Shown: positions 17,368-26,418 of the stretch, one piece after another
Position numbering within the stretch: position 1 is the first letter of the stretch
Layout of the letters: each line of letters begins with the position of its first letter
Assembly: GCF_023715415.1 (NCBI RefSeq)
Contig: NZ_JAMBOB010000004.1
Coordinates: 62,001-126,000, forward strand
Direction: 5' to 3'
DNA length: 64,000 bases
From: Neobacillus niacini
GTDB taxonomy: Bacteria > Bacillota > Bacilli > Bacillales > Cytobacillaceae
Made by a program: the position numbers and the translations under genes
The notes under the pieces: model-generated
Told to the model about the DNA's origin: nothing
Databases searched by the model: none
Seen by the model: only the letters and a program-made list of their open reading frames with translations

Positions 17368-18192
17368 GTGGAAGAGAAGGTTTATTACCGTAACCAGCTA
17401 GTGAATGATATTAATATTTATTATGAATTTTACCCAAATCCTAATTCCAAAAGGACACTAGTCCTGCTTCATGGATTTCTTTCCTCCACTTTTAGCTATC
17501 GAAGATTGATTCCTTTTTTAAATAAAGAATATCAAGTCGTTTCCATTGACCTCCCTCCCTTTGGCAAGAGCGGGAAGAGTAACAAGTTTGTTTATTCCTA
17601 TCGTAACCTAGCTCAAACGGTTATTCAGCTCATTTCTACACTAGGTTTAGAAGAAGTTACTCTTATTGGCCATTCTATGGGCGGACAAATTGTCCTCAAT
17701 ATCCTGCATCAACAGCCCGAGTTAGCACAAAAGGCAGTCCTGCTTTGTAGTTCATCCTATTCCAAACGTTCAAAACTGCCATTGATTATTGGCAGTTACA
17801 TTCCCTATTTTCATTTATATGTAAAGTTTTTTCTCGCTCGTTCAGGTATCATGCAAAACCTTCAAAATGTCGTTCATGACCACTCCCTAATCAGTGATGA
17901 GATGCTGTTTGGTTATTTACAGCCCTTTTTAAAGGATGAAATTTTCTTTGCCTTAACAAGAATGATTCGCGACCATGAAGGCGACCTCTCAACGGGAGTA
18001 CTTAAACAAATTGCCCATCCATGTTTATTAATTTGGGGTGAGTATGACAAAGTTGTCCCTTTAACTGTCGGAAAGCGCTTAAACAATGACTTAAGAGAAT
18101 CTGAACTGGTTATTTTAAGGGAAACGGGTCATTTAGTTCCTGAGGAACGTCCTGAGGATGTTTTTCAGCATATCAAACAATTCCTGGCCTAA
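17368..18192 (+). CDS. yugF: Alpha/beta hydrolase YugF
   Basis: A 274-residue alpha/beta hydrolase. LLHGFLSS forms the oxyanion loop, GHSMGG (nucleophile Ser103) the elbow, GEYDKVVP supplies the acid, and TGHLVP the catalytic His. No signal peptide, so cytosolic. GTG start after GAAGGTGGG. Length and place between yugI and yugE match B. subtilis YugF. The substrate, probably an ester, is unknown. Confidence 0.88.
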   Translation: MEEKVYYRNQLVNDINIYYEFYPNPNSKRTLVLLHGFLSSTFSYRRLIPFLNKEYQVVSIDLPPFGKSGKSNKFVYSYRNLAQTVIQLISTLGLEEVTLIGHSMGGQIVLNILHQQPELAQKAVLLCSSSYSKRSKLPLIIGSYIPYFHLYVKFFLARSGIMQNLQNVVHDHSLISDEMLFGYLQPFLKDEIFFALTRMIRDHEGDLSTGVLKQIAHPCLLIWGEYDKVVPLTVGKRLNNDLRESELVILRETGHLVPEERPEDVFQHIKQFLA

Positions 18193-18196
18193 AAAA

Positions 18197-18240
18197 ACGA
18201 CAGCAAGCTTAAAGATATCTTTAAGCCTTTGCTGTCGTTT
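18197..18240. terminator. Bidirectional terminator between yugF and yugE
   Basis: ACGACAGCAA and TTGCTGTCGT enclose an inner GCTTAAAGATATCTTTAAGC palindrome; A and T runs flank both sides. Confidence 0.85.
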
Positions 18241-18502
18241 ATACTGTACATGAGTCGTTATCCTTTATCAACAGCAGTTCATTAGCAATTTTCAAGCACT
18301 GTTGTATTGGTATGATTCTCTCAAAGGAAAATTCATATATACTTTGTATTCTGGCTGCTAATGCCTCTGGGTTGTCTATTTCATGAATGGCTTGGATGGT
18401 ATCAGCAATCTCCGGGTCATAATTACCATTCTTTATCTCGAAAGGGTCCCATTCATTTAATAGGTCCACAAATTGCAAATTCGTTTTCATTTTACTTTCC
18501 AT
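18239..18502 (-). CDS. yugE: DUF1871 family protein YugE
   Basis: An 87-residue, acidic, mainly helical protein. LLNEWDPFEIKNGNYDPEIADTI is split here as LLNEWDPFEIK and NYDPEIADTI, the conserved DUF1871 core. ATG follows GGGGGAG at short spacing; a second ATG four codons later is a less likely start. It converges on yugF, as in B. subtilis. Function unknown. Confidence 0.83.
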   Translation of the reverse strand: MESKMKTNLQFVDLLNEWDPFEIKNGNYDPEIADTIQAIHEIDNPEALAARIQSIYEFSFERIIPIQQCLKIANELLLIKDNDSCTV

Positions 18503-18524
18503 TGGTCTCCCCCTGCTTTTCTAT

Positions 18525-18572
18525 TTGTCTAGCTGCAGCGCCTAGTGGCTCGGGGCAAGGCGCTGTAGCTTT
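18525..18572. repeat. Dispersed palindromic repeat, copy C (short form)
   Basis: AGCTGCAGCGCC and GGCGCTGTAGCT form a 12-bp stem with one G-T pair. The left end TTGTCTAGCTxCAGCGCCTAG and right end AAGGCGCT match copies A and B, but the central 13-bp hairpin and its flanks are missing. It lies between yugE and the PH-domain gene. Confidence 0.7.
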
Positions 18573-18573
18573 T

Positions 18574-18951
18574 CTATTTCAGGACGTATTCCGCTAGTAC
18601 TGTTTGGAGTTCGTAGATATTTAGGTTTTTGTTAAATTGTTTTTGAAGTGGGAGCGCATTGCCTGATATCCAGATTTTTAATTCTGCGTCCAAATCGAAG
18701 CTTCCCGCCGTCTCAATACTGAAATGGGTAATACTTTTATAGGGAATGGAATGGTACTCAACCTTCTTTCCTGTTAACCCCTGCTTATCCACTAGAATCA
18801 GCCGTTTATTGGTAAAAATAAATAAATCTCTAATTAACTTATACGCCTTTTCAATTTTTTCATTCACAGCAAGTATTCTAGCGAATTCCCTTTGTGCATC
18901 TGCAGGGTTTACCTCTGCGGCATTTCCCATCATACCATCAAAAAATCCCAT
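18574..18951 (-). CDS. PH-domain protein (bacterial bPH type)
   Basis: A 125-residue protein. After a short N-terminal helix (MGFFDGMMGNAAEV), IRDLFIFTNKRLILVD and the following strands, then HSIPYKSITHFSIET, fit the bacterial pleckstrin-homology-like fold; the end is a helix (LQTVLAEYVLK). ATG at 18951 follows AAGGGTG; an in-frame GTG three codons upstream is too close to that site. No membrane segment. Function unknown; likely a soluble oligomeric scaffold. Confidence 0.8.
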   Translation of the reverse strand: MGFFDGMMGNAAEVNPADAQREFARILAVNEKIEKAYKLIRDLFIFTNKRLILVDKQGLTGKKVEYHSIPYKSITHFSIETAGSFDLDAELKIWISGNALPLQKQFNKNLNIYELQTVLAEYVLK

Positions 18952-19018
18952 TAAACCCACACCCTTCCTTGCTACTTTCTAACATTAGTATATATAAAAT
19001 TTTTATTTACAACCATTA

Positions 19019-20212
19019 CTATTGGATTAACTCCAACAAATGCTGAAGCATTTGTTCACCTGAGATTAGCGCTTCTCCTCCTCCTTGTGCGAACGCATCA
19101 CTACCACCTCCCTTACCATTAATGGTAGAAAGTGCATTTCCCATTACCTTTTTCATACTTGCTGTTTCTGCCGGACCTCGTGCACAAACAAGCTGCAACC
19201 TATTTTCATTTTGAGATACGATTAACACAATCGTTTCTTCATCCTCCGCAATAATGATTCGTGCTAATTTTTGCAGCTCCTGAATACTTCTGTTTTGAAA
19301 TACACCACTGACAATTCTGTTCTCACTTTTACCCTTTTCTAATAAACTCTTTGCTTCGTTGTGCAGCAGGGACTCACGTGATTGTTCTAATTCTTTCTCC
19401 ATTGATTTACTATTCTCTAGAAGCCGGGTCACTGCCTCCACCATATCTTTTTCAGGAGCATTAAGCAGTTTGGTTAGCTCCATAAGCACCTTGTTTTTTT
19501 GAGCAAACTGTTTCACCACACGATTTCCACAAACAAATTGTACGCGGACTTTTTTCTTTTGTCTTTCCCAGTCTACTATTTTTATTGCTTGGACTTCACC
19601 CGTTGCTTTTGGATGCGTTCCACCACAGCCGTTATAATCAAAGTTTGGAATAATAACAAGCCGAATATCCTCTTTAACCTTTGTTTCTTTTCGCAAATCA
19701 TAATGGACTAGTTCATCTTCTGTTACCCATTTCGTTTCGATTGGACGATTTTCTAAAATAATCTGGTTGGCTAGTTCCTCTACTTTCACAGCTTCTAATT
19801 CCAAAAGATTAGCTGTTTCTAAATCAATGGTTAGCATTTCATTTCCTAGATGGAAACCGATGGTCTTATATCCATATAGTTGTTCAAAAGCAGCTGAAAG
19901 AATATGTTGTCCAGCATGCTGCTGCATATGATCATATCTTCTATCCCAATCAATAACACCATAAACGGGAGAGCTAACATCCTGTAAGTCGCTTTCGAGG
20001 TAGTGACGTACTTCTCCCTCAGCATCCTCCACATTAAGTACTTTAATGTTTTCAATGGTTCCCATATCATGCGGCTGCCCTCCACCTGTTGGGTAAAAAG
20101 CAGTTTGATCCAACACTATGTAATACTTTCCATCACTGTCTTTTCCTTGGTTCATTACTTGAGCAGTAAATGATTTTATGTAAGCGTCTTGATAAAATAT
20201 TTTATTTTCCAT
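19019..20212 (-). CDS. Alanyl-tRNA editing protein, AlaX-L type
   Basis: A 397-residue stand-alone trans-editing enzyme that hydrolyses Ser- or Gly-tRNA(Ala). The GGGQPHDMG motif (residues 43-51), HAGQH (99-103) and CGGTH (near 195) give the zinc and substrate site shared with the AlaRS editing domain. A coiled-coil (NSKSMEKELEQSRESLLHNE) joins it to a C-terminal DHHA1 domain with GKGGGSDAFAQGGG. It lacks the aminoacylation domain. ATG follows GGGAG. No T-box leader was seen upstream. Confidence 0.92.
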   Translation of the reverse strand: MENKIFYQDAYIKSFTAQVMNQGKDSDGKYYIVLDQTAFYPTGGGQPHDMGTIENIKVLNVEDAEGEVRHYLESDLQDVSSPVYGVIDWDRRYDHMQQHAGQHILSAAFEQLYGYKTIGFHLGNEMLTIDLETANLLELEAVKVEELANQIILENRPIETKWVTEDELVHYDLRKETKVKEDIRLVIIPNFDYNGCGGTHPKATGEVQAIKIVDWERQKKKVRVQFVCGNRVVKQFAQKNKVLMELTKLLNAPEKDMVEAVTRLLENSKSMEKELEQSRESLLHNEAKSLLEKGKSENRIVSGVFQNRSIQELQKLARIIIAEDEETIVLIVSQNENRLQLVCARGPAETASMKKVMGNALSTINGKGGGSDAFAQGGGEALISGEQMLQHLLELIQ

Positions 20213-20238
20213 GCTTGTTAACTCCCAATTAAATTTAT

Positions 20239-20273
20239 TAAAAAACCTGTCCCCTCAATTATGAAGAAACAGG
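20239..20273 (-). terminator. Intrinsic terminator after sodC
   Basis: On the minus strand CCTGTTTC and GGGGACAGG pair (G-T pairs included) and TTTTTT follows. Confidence 0.65.
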
Positions 20274-20312
20274 CTTGTCAGGTCTAATTTTTCTTACTTA
20301 TTTTTTTGTTTA

Positions 20313-20828
20313 TTATTTTTCCTTTGAGATTTCACCGCATGCAATCCTATCACCAGCATCTCCCTCTGGCTGGGTCATGCCATCATCTTTTTCCTCATGT
20401 ATGACAAGGGTCGTACCATCTTTTTTAATAAGCGTCTTCTTCCCCTCTTTTAAGGTTAAATTCGCAGCCATTATTTCTGCCTTTACGGTCCCGTCATCCT
20501 CGACAATTATATTACGAAGGTCTCCGGCGTGTGAGCCTTTCGGATGCAAAAGACCATGTTCTTTTTCATCGGGGTTTAGGTCTTTTCCAGACGATTTAAA
20601 GTCAGGCTTTTTACATTCACCTTTATCATGAATGTGTACTGCGTGCTCACCAGAAGGAAGTCCCTTTAAATCAAAAGTTAATTTTATTCCACTTGATACC
20701 TCTTGGAGTTTAACTTTCCCAACAGAATCTCCCTTAGCATTTACCATTTTTACATCGAGTTTAGTAATATCCTTTTCCAAACACCCCGTGAGCAGGATAA
20801 GCGGAATCATCATCCAAACTCTTTTCAT
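20313..20828 (-). CDS. sodC: Cu-Zn superoxide dismutase-like lipoprotein
   Basis: A 171-residue SodC/YojM-type protein with lipobox LTGC (Cys16), so anchored outside the membrane. VHIH (His65, His67) and VIH (His144) match three copper ligands; His91, His100 and Asp103 match the zinc ligands; Cys72 and Cys164 fit the conserved disulfide. The usual GxHFNP segment reads GKDLNP (residues 81-86), so the bridging His appears to be Asp83. B. subtilis YojM is also known to lack copper ligands. Superoxide dismutase activity is therefore doubtful. ATG follows GGGGGG. Confidence 0.85.
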   Translation of the reverse strand: MKRVWMMIPLILLTGCLEKDITKLDVKMVNAKGDSVGKVKLQEVSSGIKLTFDLKGLPSGEHAVHIHDKGECKKPDFKSSGKDLNPDEKEHGLLHPKGSHAGDLRNIIVEDDGTVKAEIMAANLTLKEGKKTLIKKDGTTLVIHEEKDDGMTQPEGDAGDRIACGEISKEK

Positions 20829-20887
20829 ACGTATCCCCCCAAAATAGACATTTTGTCATAGTATCATCTTGAGGCGAAAATTTTATG

Positions 20888-20922
20888 TAAAAAAAAAGAA
20901 ACAGCTTAATGTTCACTGTTTC
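20888..20922 (-). terminator. Terminator overlapping the end of the 71-residue gene
   Basis: On the minus strand GAAACAG and CTGTTTC pair around an 11-base loop, followed by nine T. The upstream arm lies within the last codons of the gene. Confidence 0.75.
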
Positions 20923-21121
20923 CTTGACTATGCTGCTCTGACATTATTTTTTCTTCTAATTCTTTTGCTTTCATCGCTTCACGCTTAGAGATTTTGATAA
21001 TGTACCGCATGGTTAAAAAGGCACCGATTAAAAAGATTGTAAACGTAATGGCAGCTGGGCCATACTCGGATTTATCTTCAGGAAAGTATAGAAATAATGA
21101 TAATACAAATGGCTGAAACAT
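20906..21121 (-). CDS. Hypothetical 71-residue single-pass membrane protein
   Basis: One membrane helix (residues about 22-42, AAITFTIFLIGAFLTMRYII) is followed by a basic then helical, charged tail (KISKREAMKAKELEEKIM). ATG follows GGGAG. The gene lies between the cyclophilin lipoprotein and sodC on the same strand. No family recognised; the layout recalls small Bacillus membrane-bound adaptor proteins. Confidence 0.72.
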   Translation of the reverse strand: MFQPFVLSLFLYFPEDKSEYGPAAITFTIFLIGAFLTMRYIIKISKREAMKAKELEEKIMSEQHSQGNSEH

Positions 21122-21208
21122 TTTTCTCTCCCTTTCTATAAAGGAATGTCACTAATAATTAATTATAGCAACAAAAAGTGTATCCTGCCATAAATTGAAT
21201 TTCACAAA

Positions 21209-21949
21209 TTATTTCAATACCTTAATCCCTTTAATGATTACATCTTTTTCTGGTTTATCCTTAGGATCTACAGGAGTTTCGGCAATTTTATCAACGATAT
21301 CCATACCCTCTATCACATGTCCAAAAACGGTATGGCGATTGTCTAGCCAAGGAGTGCCTCCTCTTTCCTCATAGGCCTCGATGATTTGACTTGGAAAGCC
21401 TGCCTTTTCCATTTCTGTTTTCATTGATGGATCCACTGATTTTTTCTGTACGATAAAGAATTGACTTCCATTCGTATTTGCTCCTGAATTAGCCATCGAT
21501 AATGCTCCATATAAATTAAAAAGATTGTTTGAGAATTCATCCTCAAATGGCGTACCGTAAATACTTTCCCCACCTGTTCCATCTCCATTAGGGTCACCAC
21601 CCTGAATCATGAAGTCATTAATAACCCGGTGAAAAATCAGACCATCATAATACCCTTCTTCGCTATGCTCGAGAAAATTTTCTACTGCTTTTGGAGCATA
21701 TTCGGGGAATAATTTAATTTTTATGTTTCCCATCGTCGTTTCTATTTCAACGAGTTTTTCATTTTCAGAAACCTCATTTGATAGTTGAGGATAAACTGCG
21801 TTTGCCACTTGATCGCTCCCTTCCTTTTCCTCTGTTTTTGGAGCAGTACTATTTGGTGCTGCTTCCTCTTTCTCCTTGCTTGTCCCACAACCTGCCAAGA
21901 CAAGAAATCCAATGATTAACAGTACTAATAATTGCAAATTCTTTCTCAT
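21209..21949 (-). CDS. Cyclophilin-type peptidyl-prolyl isomerase lipoprotein
   Basis: A 246-residue exported protein with lipobox LAGC (Cys21) and a Glu/Lys/Thr-rich linker to about residue 55. The cyclophilin domain has [15 protein letters not shown], the catalytic Arg and active-site loop, then [18 protein letters not shown]. It should catalyse proline isomerisation in proteins on the outer membrane face. ATG follows GGAGGG. It is distinct from the cytosolic PpiB of B. subtilis, which has no lipobox. Confidence 0.92.
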   Translation of the reverse strand: MRKNLQLLVLLIIGFLVLAGCGTSKEKEEAAPNSTAPKTEEKEGSDQVANAVYPQLSNEVSENEKLVEIETTMGNIKIKLFPEYAPKAVENFLEHSEEGYYDGLIFHRVINDFMIQGGDPNGDGTGGESIYGTPFEDEFSNNLFNLYGALSMANSGANTNGSQFFIVQKKSVDPSMKTEMEKAGFPSQIIEAYEERGGTPWLDNRHTVFGHVIEGMDIVDKIAETPVDPKDKPEKDVIIKGIKVLK

Positions 21950-22045
21950 TTATCATCCCTCCATTTAATTAATTTAACCGATAATTTTGTTTTTTGCACT
22001 TTGTTTTTTATATAATAGAGGTAATAGAGTGAGGAGGAAAGCTTA

Positions 22046-22426
22046 ATGTCTGAATTGCAGATTGGCGAAGTAGTTACAGGAATTTATAAAACAGGAAAAT
22101 ATATTGGGGAAATAACCGAGGTTCGTCACCAGCATTATTTAGTAAGAGTATTAGCGGTTGTCAAACATCCCATGCAAGGTGATTTACATAATCCAAAAGA
22201 AGCCGACGTACAAATTTTTCATGAGAGGAAAGCTCTATCCTATCGTGAGCAGGCCAATATCCCAAAACAAATGGTAAAACCTTTCAAGGAAGAAGTGCCA
22301 GACTATCTCGAATCCTTAAGACAAGCAGTTGATAAAATGAAAACAGAGCTTACAGAAAATGCAACCCCTTGGGCGGAGATGAGTTTAAAAAGTATAGCAT
22401 CTTTAGAAAAAGATTATTTCAAATAA
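22046..22426 (+). CDS. kapB: KapB, kinase-associated sporulation factor
   Basis: A 126-residue protein with a beta-rich N-terminal half (GEVVTGIYKTGKYIGEI) and a helical C-terminus. In B. subtilis KapB promotes phosphate flow from KinB into the Spo0 phosphorelay. Although the family is often called a lipoprotein, no signal peptide or lipobox is visible here, so a cytosolic location is likely. ATG follows GAGGAGG. kapD lies convergently downstream. Confidence 0.9.
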   Translation: MSELQIGEVVTGIYKTGKYIGEITEVRHQHYLVRVLAVVKHPMQGDLHNPKEADVQIFHERKALSYREQANIPKQMVKPFKEEVPDYLESLRQAVDKMKTELTENATPWAEMSLKSIASLEKDYFK

Positions 22427-22429
22427 ATA

Positions 22430-22467
22430 ATTTAAGGCCAAATCAGTTTGAATGATTTGGCCTTTTA
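22430..22467. terminator. Bidirectional terminator between kapB and kapD
   Basis: AAGGCCAAATCA and TGATTTGGCCTT form a perfect 12-bp stem around GTTTGA with flanking A and T tracts. Confidence 0.85.
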
Positions 22468-23085
22468 TGCAAATTCATTTAATAGCTTTGAAAAATCAAT
22501 GCGGTCACCAATCGTAGTTGGTTTGGGCTTTTCTAAATAGCGTTTATCCTTTTCAACAAGCCGGAATATATTATAAGTAGTCAGCGCATCATCCAGTGCC
22601 CTGTGATGTCTTCCTGTTCCTTCTTTACCATATTCCTGTACAGCCTTCCATAATCCTGTTTGATTTTGATCGCCAAAAAACCGCTTATATTCCATAGATA
22701 AATCCAACTCTGTGGCTTTAAAGGGAAATGCCACACCCGCTTCTAAACAATTATGCCGAAGAACCTTCATATCCATATTTCCCCAAGTGACGATGGTAGT
22801 TTCATACTGATTATTGAATTCACCTAACTTTCGGATGAGTTCATAAAATGAAATTCCCTGGTCAACCTGCTGCTGTGAAATATGTAAGAATGATTTACAG
22901 CGTTCAGTTAAGATTGGGAATTTAAGTGGTGTTATATAGGAGGAGAATTGCTCTGTTATTTGATCATCAACCACTGCTACGAGTCCCACCTCAATAATTT
23001 CTGCGAAAAAATTCTTCATTCGAACATTTCGTTCAGGCATTGTAAATTCAAAATCAATAAAGATAGTTTGTCTCTTTTCCTTCAT
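22465..23085 (-). CDS. kapD: KapD, DEDDh 3'-5' exonuclease-like inhibitor of the KinA pathway
   Basis: A 206-residue RNase T/DnaQ-like protein. FIDFEFT gives Asp11 and Glu13 (motif I), TWGNMDMKVL the second Asp, and HHRALDDA the His and last Asp, so the exonuclease centre is complete. Genetic work on B. subtilis KapD places it as an inhibitor of the KinA route to sporulation; the nuclease link is unclear. ATG follows GGTGGTG. It converges on kapB. Confidence 0.9.
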   Translation of the reverse strand: MKEKRQTIFIDFEFTMPERNVRMKNFFAEIIEVGLVAVVDDQITEQFSSYITPLKFPILTERCKSFLHISQQQVDQGISFYELIRKLGEFNNQYETTIVTWGNMDMKVLRHNCLEAGVAFPFKATELDLSMEYKRFFGDQNQTGLWKAVQEYGKEGTGRHHRALDDALTTYNIFRLVEKDKRYLEKPKPTTIGDRIDFSKLLNEFA

Positions 23086-23260
23086 TTATTTTTTCACCAC
23101 CTTTTTGACACTTTCTTACTACCATTATATAAAGAAACATGTACAAAGTATTGTACTAATTCTCTATATTTCTTACATTATATCACGAAATTGACATGAA
23201 TTTTTTAAATATTTTTTCAATTGTATTAAAAAAAAGATGGAATAATTTCCATCTTTTCAT

Positions 23261-23647
23261 TTATTCCTTTTTTAATTTAATTACAGCGATTGTACATCTT
23301 GATATGCAAATAAGACGGTCTTGTTCATCGGTTATTTTGATATCCCAAACCATTGTGGACTTTCCTTTATGAAGGATTGTCCCAACAGCAGTGACAGTTC
23401 CCTCTGTGATTGGCCGCACATGATTTGCGTTAATCTCTAATCCCGCAGCACCTTCTGTTTCTTTATCGACCAATTCAAATGCACCGACACTTGCGACGGT
23501 TTCTGCTAATGCTACCGAAGCACCGCCATGTAACAATCCAAATGGCTGGCGGGTTCTTTCATCAACAGGCATCGTTGCAATTACTTTTCCAGCTTCCAAG
23601 TGTGTGATTTCAATACCTAACGTTTCAATTAACGTGTTTTTGATCAT
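23261..23647 (-). CDS. Hotdog-fold thioesterase (PaaI/YuxO type)
   Basis: A 128-residue acyl-CoA thioesterase. HGGASVALAETVASVGA is the hotdog helix with the catalytic Glu/Gly core, and INANHVRPITEGTVTA the following strand motif. ATG at 23647 (MIKNTLIETLG) follows a strong AAAGGAGCAGGAGG; the frame is open eight codons further without a better site. Its closeness to YuxO suggests a 1,4-dihydroxy-2-naphthoyl-CoA hydrolase role in menaquinone synthesis, but the neighbourhood gives no menaquinone link, so the substrate is an inference. Confidence 0.85.
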   Translation of the reverse strand: MIKNTLIETLGIEITHLEAGKVIATMPVDERTRQPFGLLHGGASVALAETVASVGAFELVDKETEGAAGLEINANHVRPITEGTVTAVGTILHKGKSTMVWDIKITDEQDRLICISRCTIAVIKLKKE

Positions 23648-23719
23648 ACCTCCTGCTCCTTTCGAATTCATTTGTTGTTATATTCTCTATGGTAATAAGA
23701 TTTTCCTTTAACGCAAAAG

Positions 23720-23746
23720 AAAAAACAGCTGCGAAAGCTGTTTTTT
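23720..23746. terminator. Intrinsic terminator after the YGYP-rich gene
   Basis: AAACAGCT and AGCTGTTT pair around a 5-base loop, with A and T runs on both sides. On the minus strand it follows the coat-like gene. Confidence 0.7.
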
Positions 23747-23755
23747 ACAATTAAG

Positions 23756-23968
23756 CTAATAATAAAAAGGTGCTCCGTATCCTGGGTAACCATAGACTGG
23801 AGGACCATAAGCAGGATAACCATAAAACGGGCGAGGATACCCATAAAATGGCCGAGGATAAAATAAAGCACTACCTAACAATCCGCCAACTAAACCACCC
23901 AAAAATGGCAGCCCAAAGCCAATAAATCGTTGGTTATGTTTAGGATACGAGCTTCGATAATAATACAT
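23756..23968 (-). CDS. Tyr/Gly/Pro-rich small protein, spore-coat-like
   Basis: A 70-residue protein starting MYYYRSSYPKHNQRF. A glycine-rich hydrophobic stretch (GFGLPFLGGLVGGLLGSALF) precedes repeats built on FYGYP, YGPPVYGYP and YGAPFYY. ATG at 23968 has AGGAGG nine bases upstream. Composition recalls B. subtilis coat and YjcZ-like small spore proteins; this is inference, no family is recognised. It is monocistronic between pepA and the thioesterase gene. Confidence 0.7.
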   Translation of the reverse strand: MYYYRSSYPKHNQRFIGFGLPFLGGLVGGLLGSALFYPRPFYGYPRPFYGYPAYGPPVYGYPGYGAPFYY

Positions 23969-24046
23969 GCAGCCAAACCTCCTATTCACTATACTTGCCT
24001 ACATTACTTCATATGCGAGTATTGAGGAGATGGGTTGGGCAAATTA

Positions 24047-25555
24047 CTATTTTTCAATTGGTTCAAAGCGTTCCACAAATAAAGCTAAGGTTCGGGTCAT
24101 CACACCTGTTGCCCCTGCAGGCCCCAGATCGTGCTCTCTAGAAGTGGTTGAAGTACCTGCAATATCTAAGTGTACCCAAGGAGTACCTTCTGTAAATTCC
24201 CCGATAAAGGCACCTGCTACAATCGCATGCCCCTCACTGCCAGGAGAGTTGTTTAAATCAGCCACCTTACTGTTTCTAACCCGCTCTTTGTCTTTTTCGA
24301 ACAATGGCAGCTGCCACATTGGCTCCCCTGCTTCCATTGATGCTTCTAAGACTTGTTCATATAAGGTTTCATGATTCGTCATAGCACCTGTTGTATGAAG
24401 TCCTAGCGCTGTAATTACCCCGCCGGTTAAGGTTGCAACATCAATTAAATATTCTGCTCCATGGTGCTTGGCATAGGTAACAGCGTCTGCTAAAACAAGT
24501 CTGCCTTCTGCATCTGTATTTAACACTTCAATGGTTTTCCCACTCATAGAGGTGATCACATCGTCAGGTTTAAAGGCGTTACCAGAAATCATATTATCTG
24601 TTGAAGGAATAACTGAAACTACATTTTGTTCCGGCTTTAATTCCCCGATGATTTCCATCGCACCAAGAACAGCCGCAGCTCCGCCCATATCAGTCTTCAT
24701 CCCAACAATGCCAGCTTTTGTTTTGATCGAATAGCCGCCAGTGTCAAAGGTGATTCCTTTTCCAACCAATCCAATAACATCCTGCCATTGTTCTTTCCCT
24801 TGATACTTTAAAACAATCATCTTCGGTGGCTCAGTAGAACCTTGGTTAACAGCAAGGAAAGCCCCCATTCCCAGCTTTTCAATCTCTTCCTTATCAAGGA
24901 TTTCGACCTCAAAGTCATATTTGGCAGCAAGCTGTTGCGCATATTCCGCCATATCCTTTGCAGTTAAAAGGTTACCAGGAATATTTACTAGTGTACGAGC
25001 AGAGTTCGTACCGTTTCCAAAAGCAAGCCCCACCGTTAGCGAAGCCTTGATATCCTCTAAATCATTCTTTTCGCTATATACCGTTATTTTTTCTACTCTT
25101 TTTTCAGGTTCATTCGATTTTTGCTTGTAGCCGCGGAATTGGTAGCTAGCTAATGCGTATGTTTCACTTACAGCATGTGCTGCTTCTAGTCCATCTACTG
25201 AATCTGCTGTAAGGGAATCCAATAGGACAGCACATTCTTGAAGCTTACTTCCTTTTATCGCTTTATATGCTTTCCCTAAAGCCTCACTTAGCCTTTCGAA
25301 GTTAAATTCCTTTTCCTTTCCAAGACCTACAAACCAGATTCTTTTTGCAGCGATTTTACCAAAACTATGTACTTTGCTAATATTTTTAAACTTGGCTGAA
25401 ATATCACCAGCTTTAACAAGTTCCGTTAATTGACCTTCGAATTTCTCATCCAGTTTCTCAAGAATTCCGCTGAATTTCTCAGGCTTGTCAAAAAGTCCGA
25501 TCAGTAAACCTTCATGAGCTGCTGTGAAGTCAATTTCATTTTTAACCTCAAACAT
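24047..25555 (-). CDS. pepA: Leucyl aminopeptidase (M17)
   Basis: A 502-residue cytosolic metallo-aminopeptidase that trims N-terminal residues from peptides. [17 protein letters not shown] and [11 protein letters not shown] supply the metal-binding Lys and Asp residues, and the signature [13 protein letters not shown] (near residue 345) supplies the Asp/Glu pair. The N-terminal domain is the typical M17 regulatory fold. ATG follows GGAGGTGG. Corresponds to B. subtilis YuiE by place and length. Confidence 0.95.
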   Translation of the reverse strand: MFEVKNEIDFTAAHEGLLIGLFDKPEKFSGILEKLDEKFEGQLTELVKAGDISAKFKNISKVHSFGKIAAKRIWFVGLGKEKEFNFERLSEALGKAYKAIKGSKLQECAVLLDSLTADSVDGLEAAHAVSETYALASYQFRGYKQKSNEPEKRVEKITVYSEKNDLEDIKASLTVGLAFGNGTNSARTLVNIPGNLLTAKDMAEYAQQLAAKYDFEVEILDKEEIEKLGMGAFLAVNQGSTEPPKMIVLKYQGKEQWQDVIGLVGKGITFDTGGYSIKTKAGIVGMKTDMGGAAAVLGAMEIIGELKPEQNVVSVIPSTDNMISGNAFKPDDVITSMSGKTIEVLNTDAEGRLVLADAVTYAKHHGAEYLIDVATLTGGVITALGLHTTGAMTNHETLYEQVLEASMEAGEPMWQLPLFEKDKERVRNSKVADLNNSPGSEGHAIVAGAFIGEFTEGTPWVHLDIAGTSTTSREHDLGPAGATGVMTRTLALFVERFEPIEK

Positions 25556-25642
25556 GTTTCCACCTCCAAATAAATTACCTATTCATTATATAAGAAATAG
25601 GCGAATATTTCGACTTTCTAAATATCTTCATTCCAATACAAT

Positions 25643-25668
25643 AAAAATAGCAGGCTCTATGCCTGCAT
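25643..25668 (-). terminator. Terminator of yuiC
   Basis: GCAGGC and GCCTGC pair around ATAGA; TATTTTTATTG follows on the minus strand. Confidence 0.68.
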
Positions 25669-26282
25669 TATTTTCTCTCTGAACCAATATACTGCTGACG
25701 GAATACCTGCATGGACTTGTCTTCATTTAATGCTTGTAACTCTGCCTCTGTAAGTTTTCCATTTCCCTGCTCTACGACATATACTTCGATTTCTTTTTTA
25801 CCCCATTTGTTATAAACATCCTCAACGGTTTCATAATATAGATCGACTTTATTTCCTTTAATCGCCCCGCCTTTATCTGCTACCACGCCCAACCCATACC
25901 CGGGAATGAACAGAATCGTACCAATCGGAAAAACCGATAAGTCTGCAGCTACAGTCGAATATAAATCTCGTTTTACTTTTACACCTGAATAGGTAATTCC
26001 GTACTCAGGATGGTTTTCATTTTTACCTGTGGATTCAAAGCCTGCTGTATATCCTGTTGCAATTACTGTTTTTTTCGGGTACTTAGACCAGTCAAAGGCA
26101 TCCTCTAATGGCGGTGTCACAGCTTCTGATTCGGAGGAAGCTGCATGCGCTTCGACTTCTACCATTTGTTTAATAAATAATTTGATATCTATTCCTGTAA
26201 TAGATTGAACAGTCATTAGAATGGCAAGCAGAAAAAGAACAGTCATTGCAAAACGCTTTGTCCAATTATTGATTTTATTCAT
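25668..26282 (-). CDS. yuiC: YuiC, 3D-domain cell-wall hydrolase
   Basis: A 204-residue protein with one N-terminal membrane segment ([17 protein letters not shown]), a Ser/Glu linker, then a 3D domain: [41 protein letters not shown]. The conserved Asp residues and fold match the YuiC/Sps family related to MltA lytic transglycosylases. Known B. subtilis YuiC cleaves peptidoglycan glycan strands during spore outgrowth or resuscitation-type growth. ATG follows GGAGTG at a longer spacing. Confidence 0.9.
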   Translation of the reverse strand: MNKINNWTKRFAMTVLFLLAILMTVQSITGIDIKLFIKQMVEVEAHAASSESEAVTPPLEDAFDWSKYPKKTVIATGYTAGFESTGKNENHPEYGITYSGVKVKRDLYSTVAADLSVFPIGTILFIPGYGLGVVADKGGAIKGNKVDLYYETVEDVYNKWGKKEIEVYVVEQGNGKLTEAELQALNEDKSMQVFRQQYIGSERK

Positions 26283-26360
26283 TACTAATTTTCACTCCTC
26301 CCAAAATATTCATTTCCCAACATGCCCGGAATTATTCAAAAAGGAGTAAAAACCTATATA

Positions 26361-26418
26361 CAAAAAAAGCTTTTTACCTAAGTTAATCTAAAAAGGTGAT
26401 TAACCCAGGTAAAAAGCC
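26361..26418 (-). terminator. Very strong terminator of yuiB
   Basis: A 20-bp stem (GCTTTTTACCTGGGTTAATC with GATTAACTTAGGTAAAAAGC, two G-T pairs) is followed on the minus strand by TTTTTTTG. Confidence 0.88.

Noticed and set aside
20213..20240. T-box leader for the alanyl-tRNA editing gene
   Set aside because: No T-box core or specifier hairpin in the short upstream gap.
20275..20631. 118-codon plus-strand ORF
   Set aside because: Antisense to sodC, whose motifs are clear.
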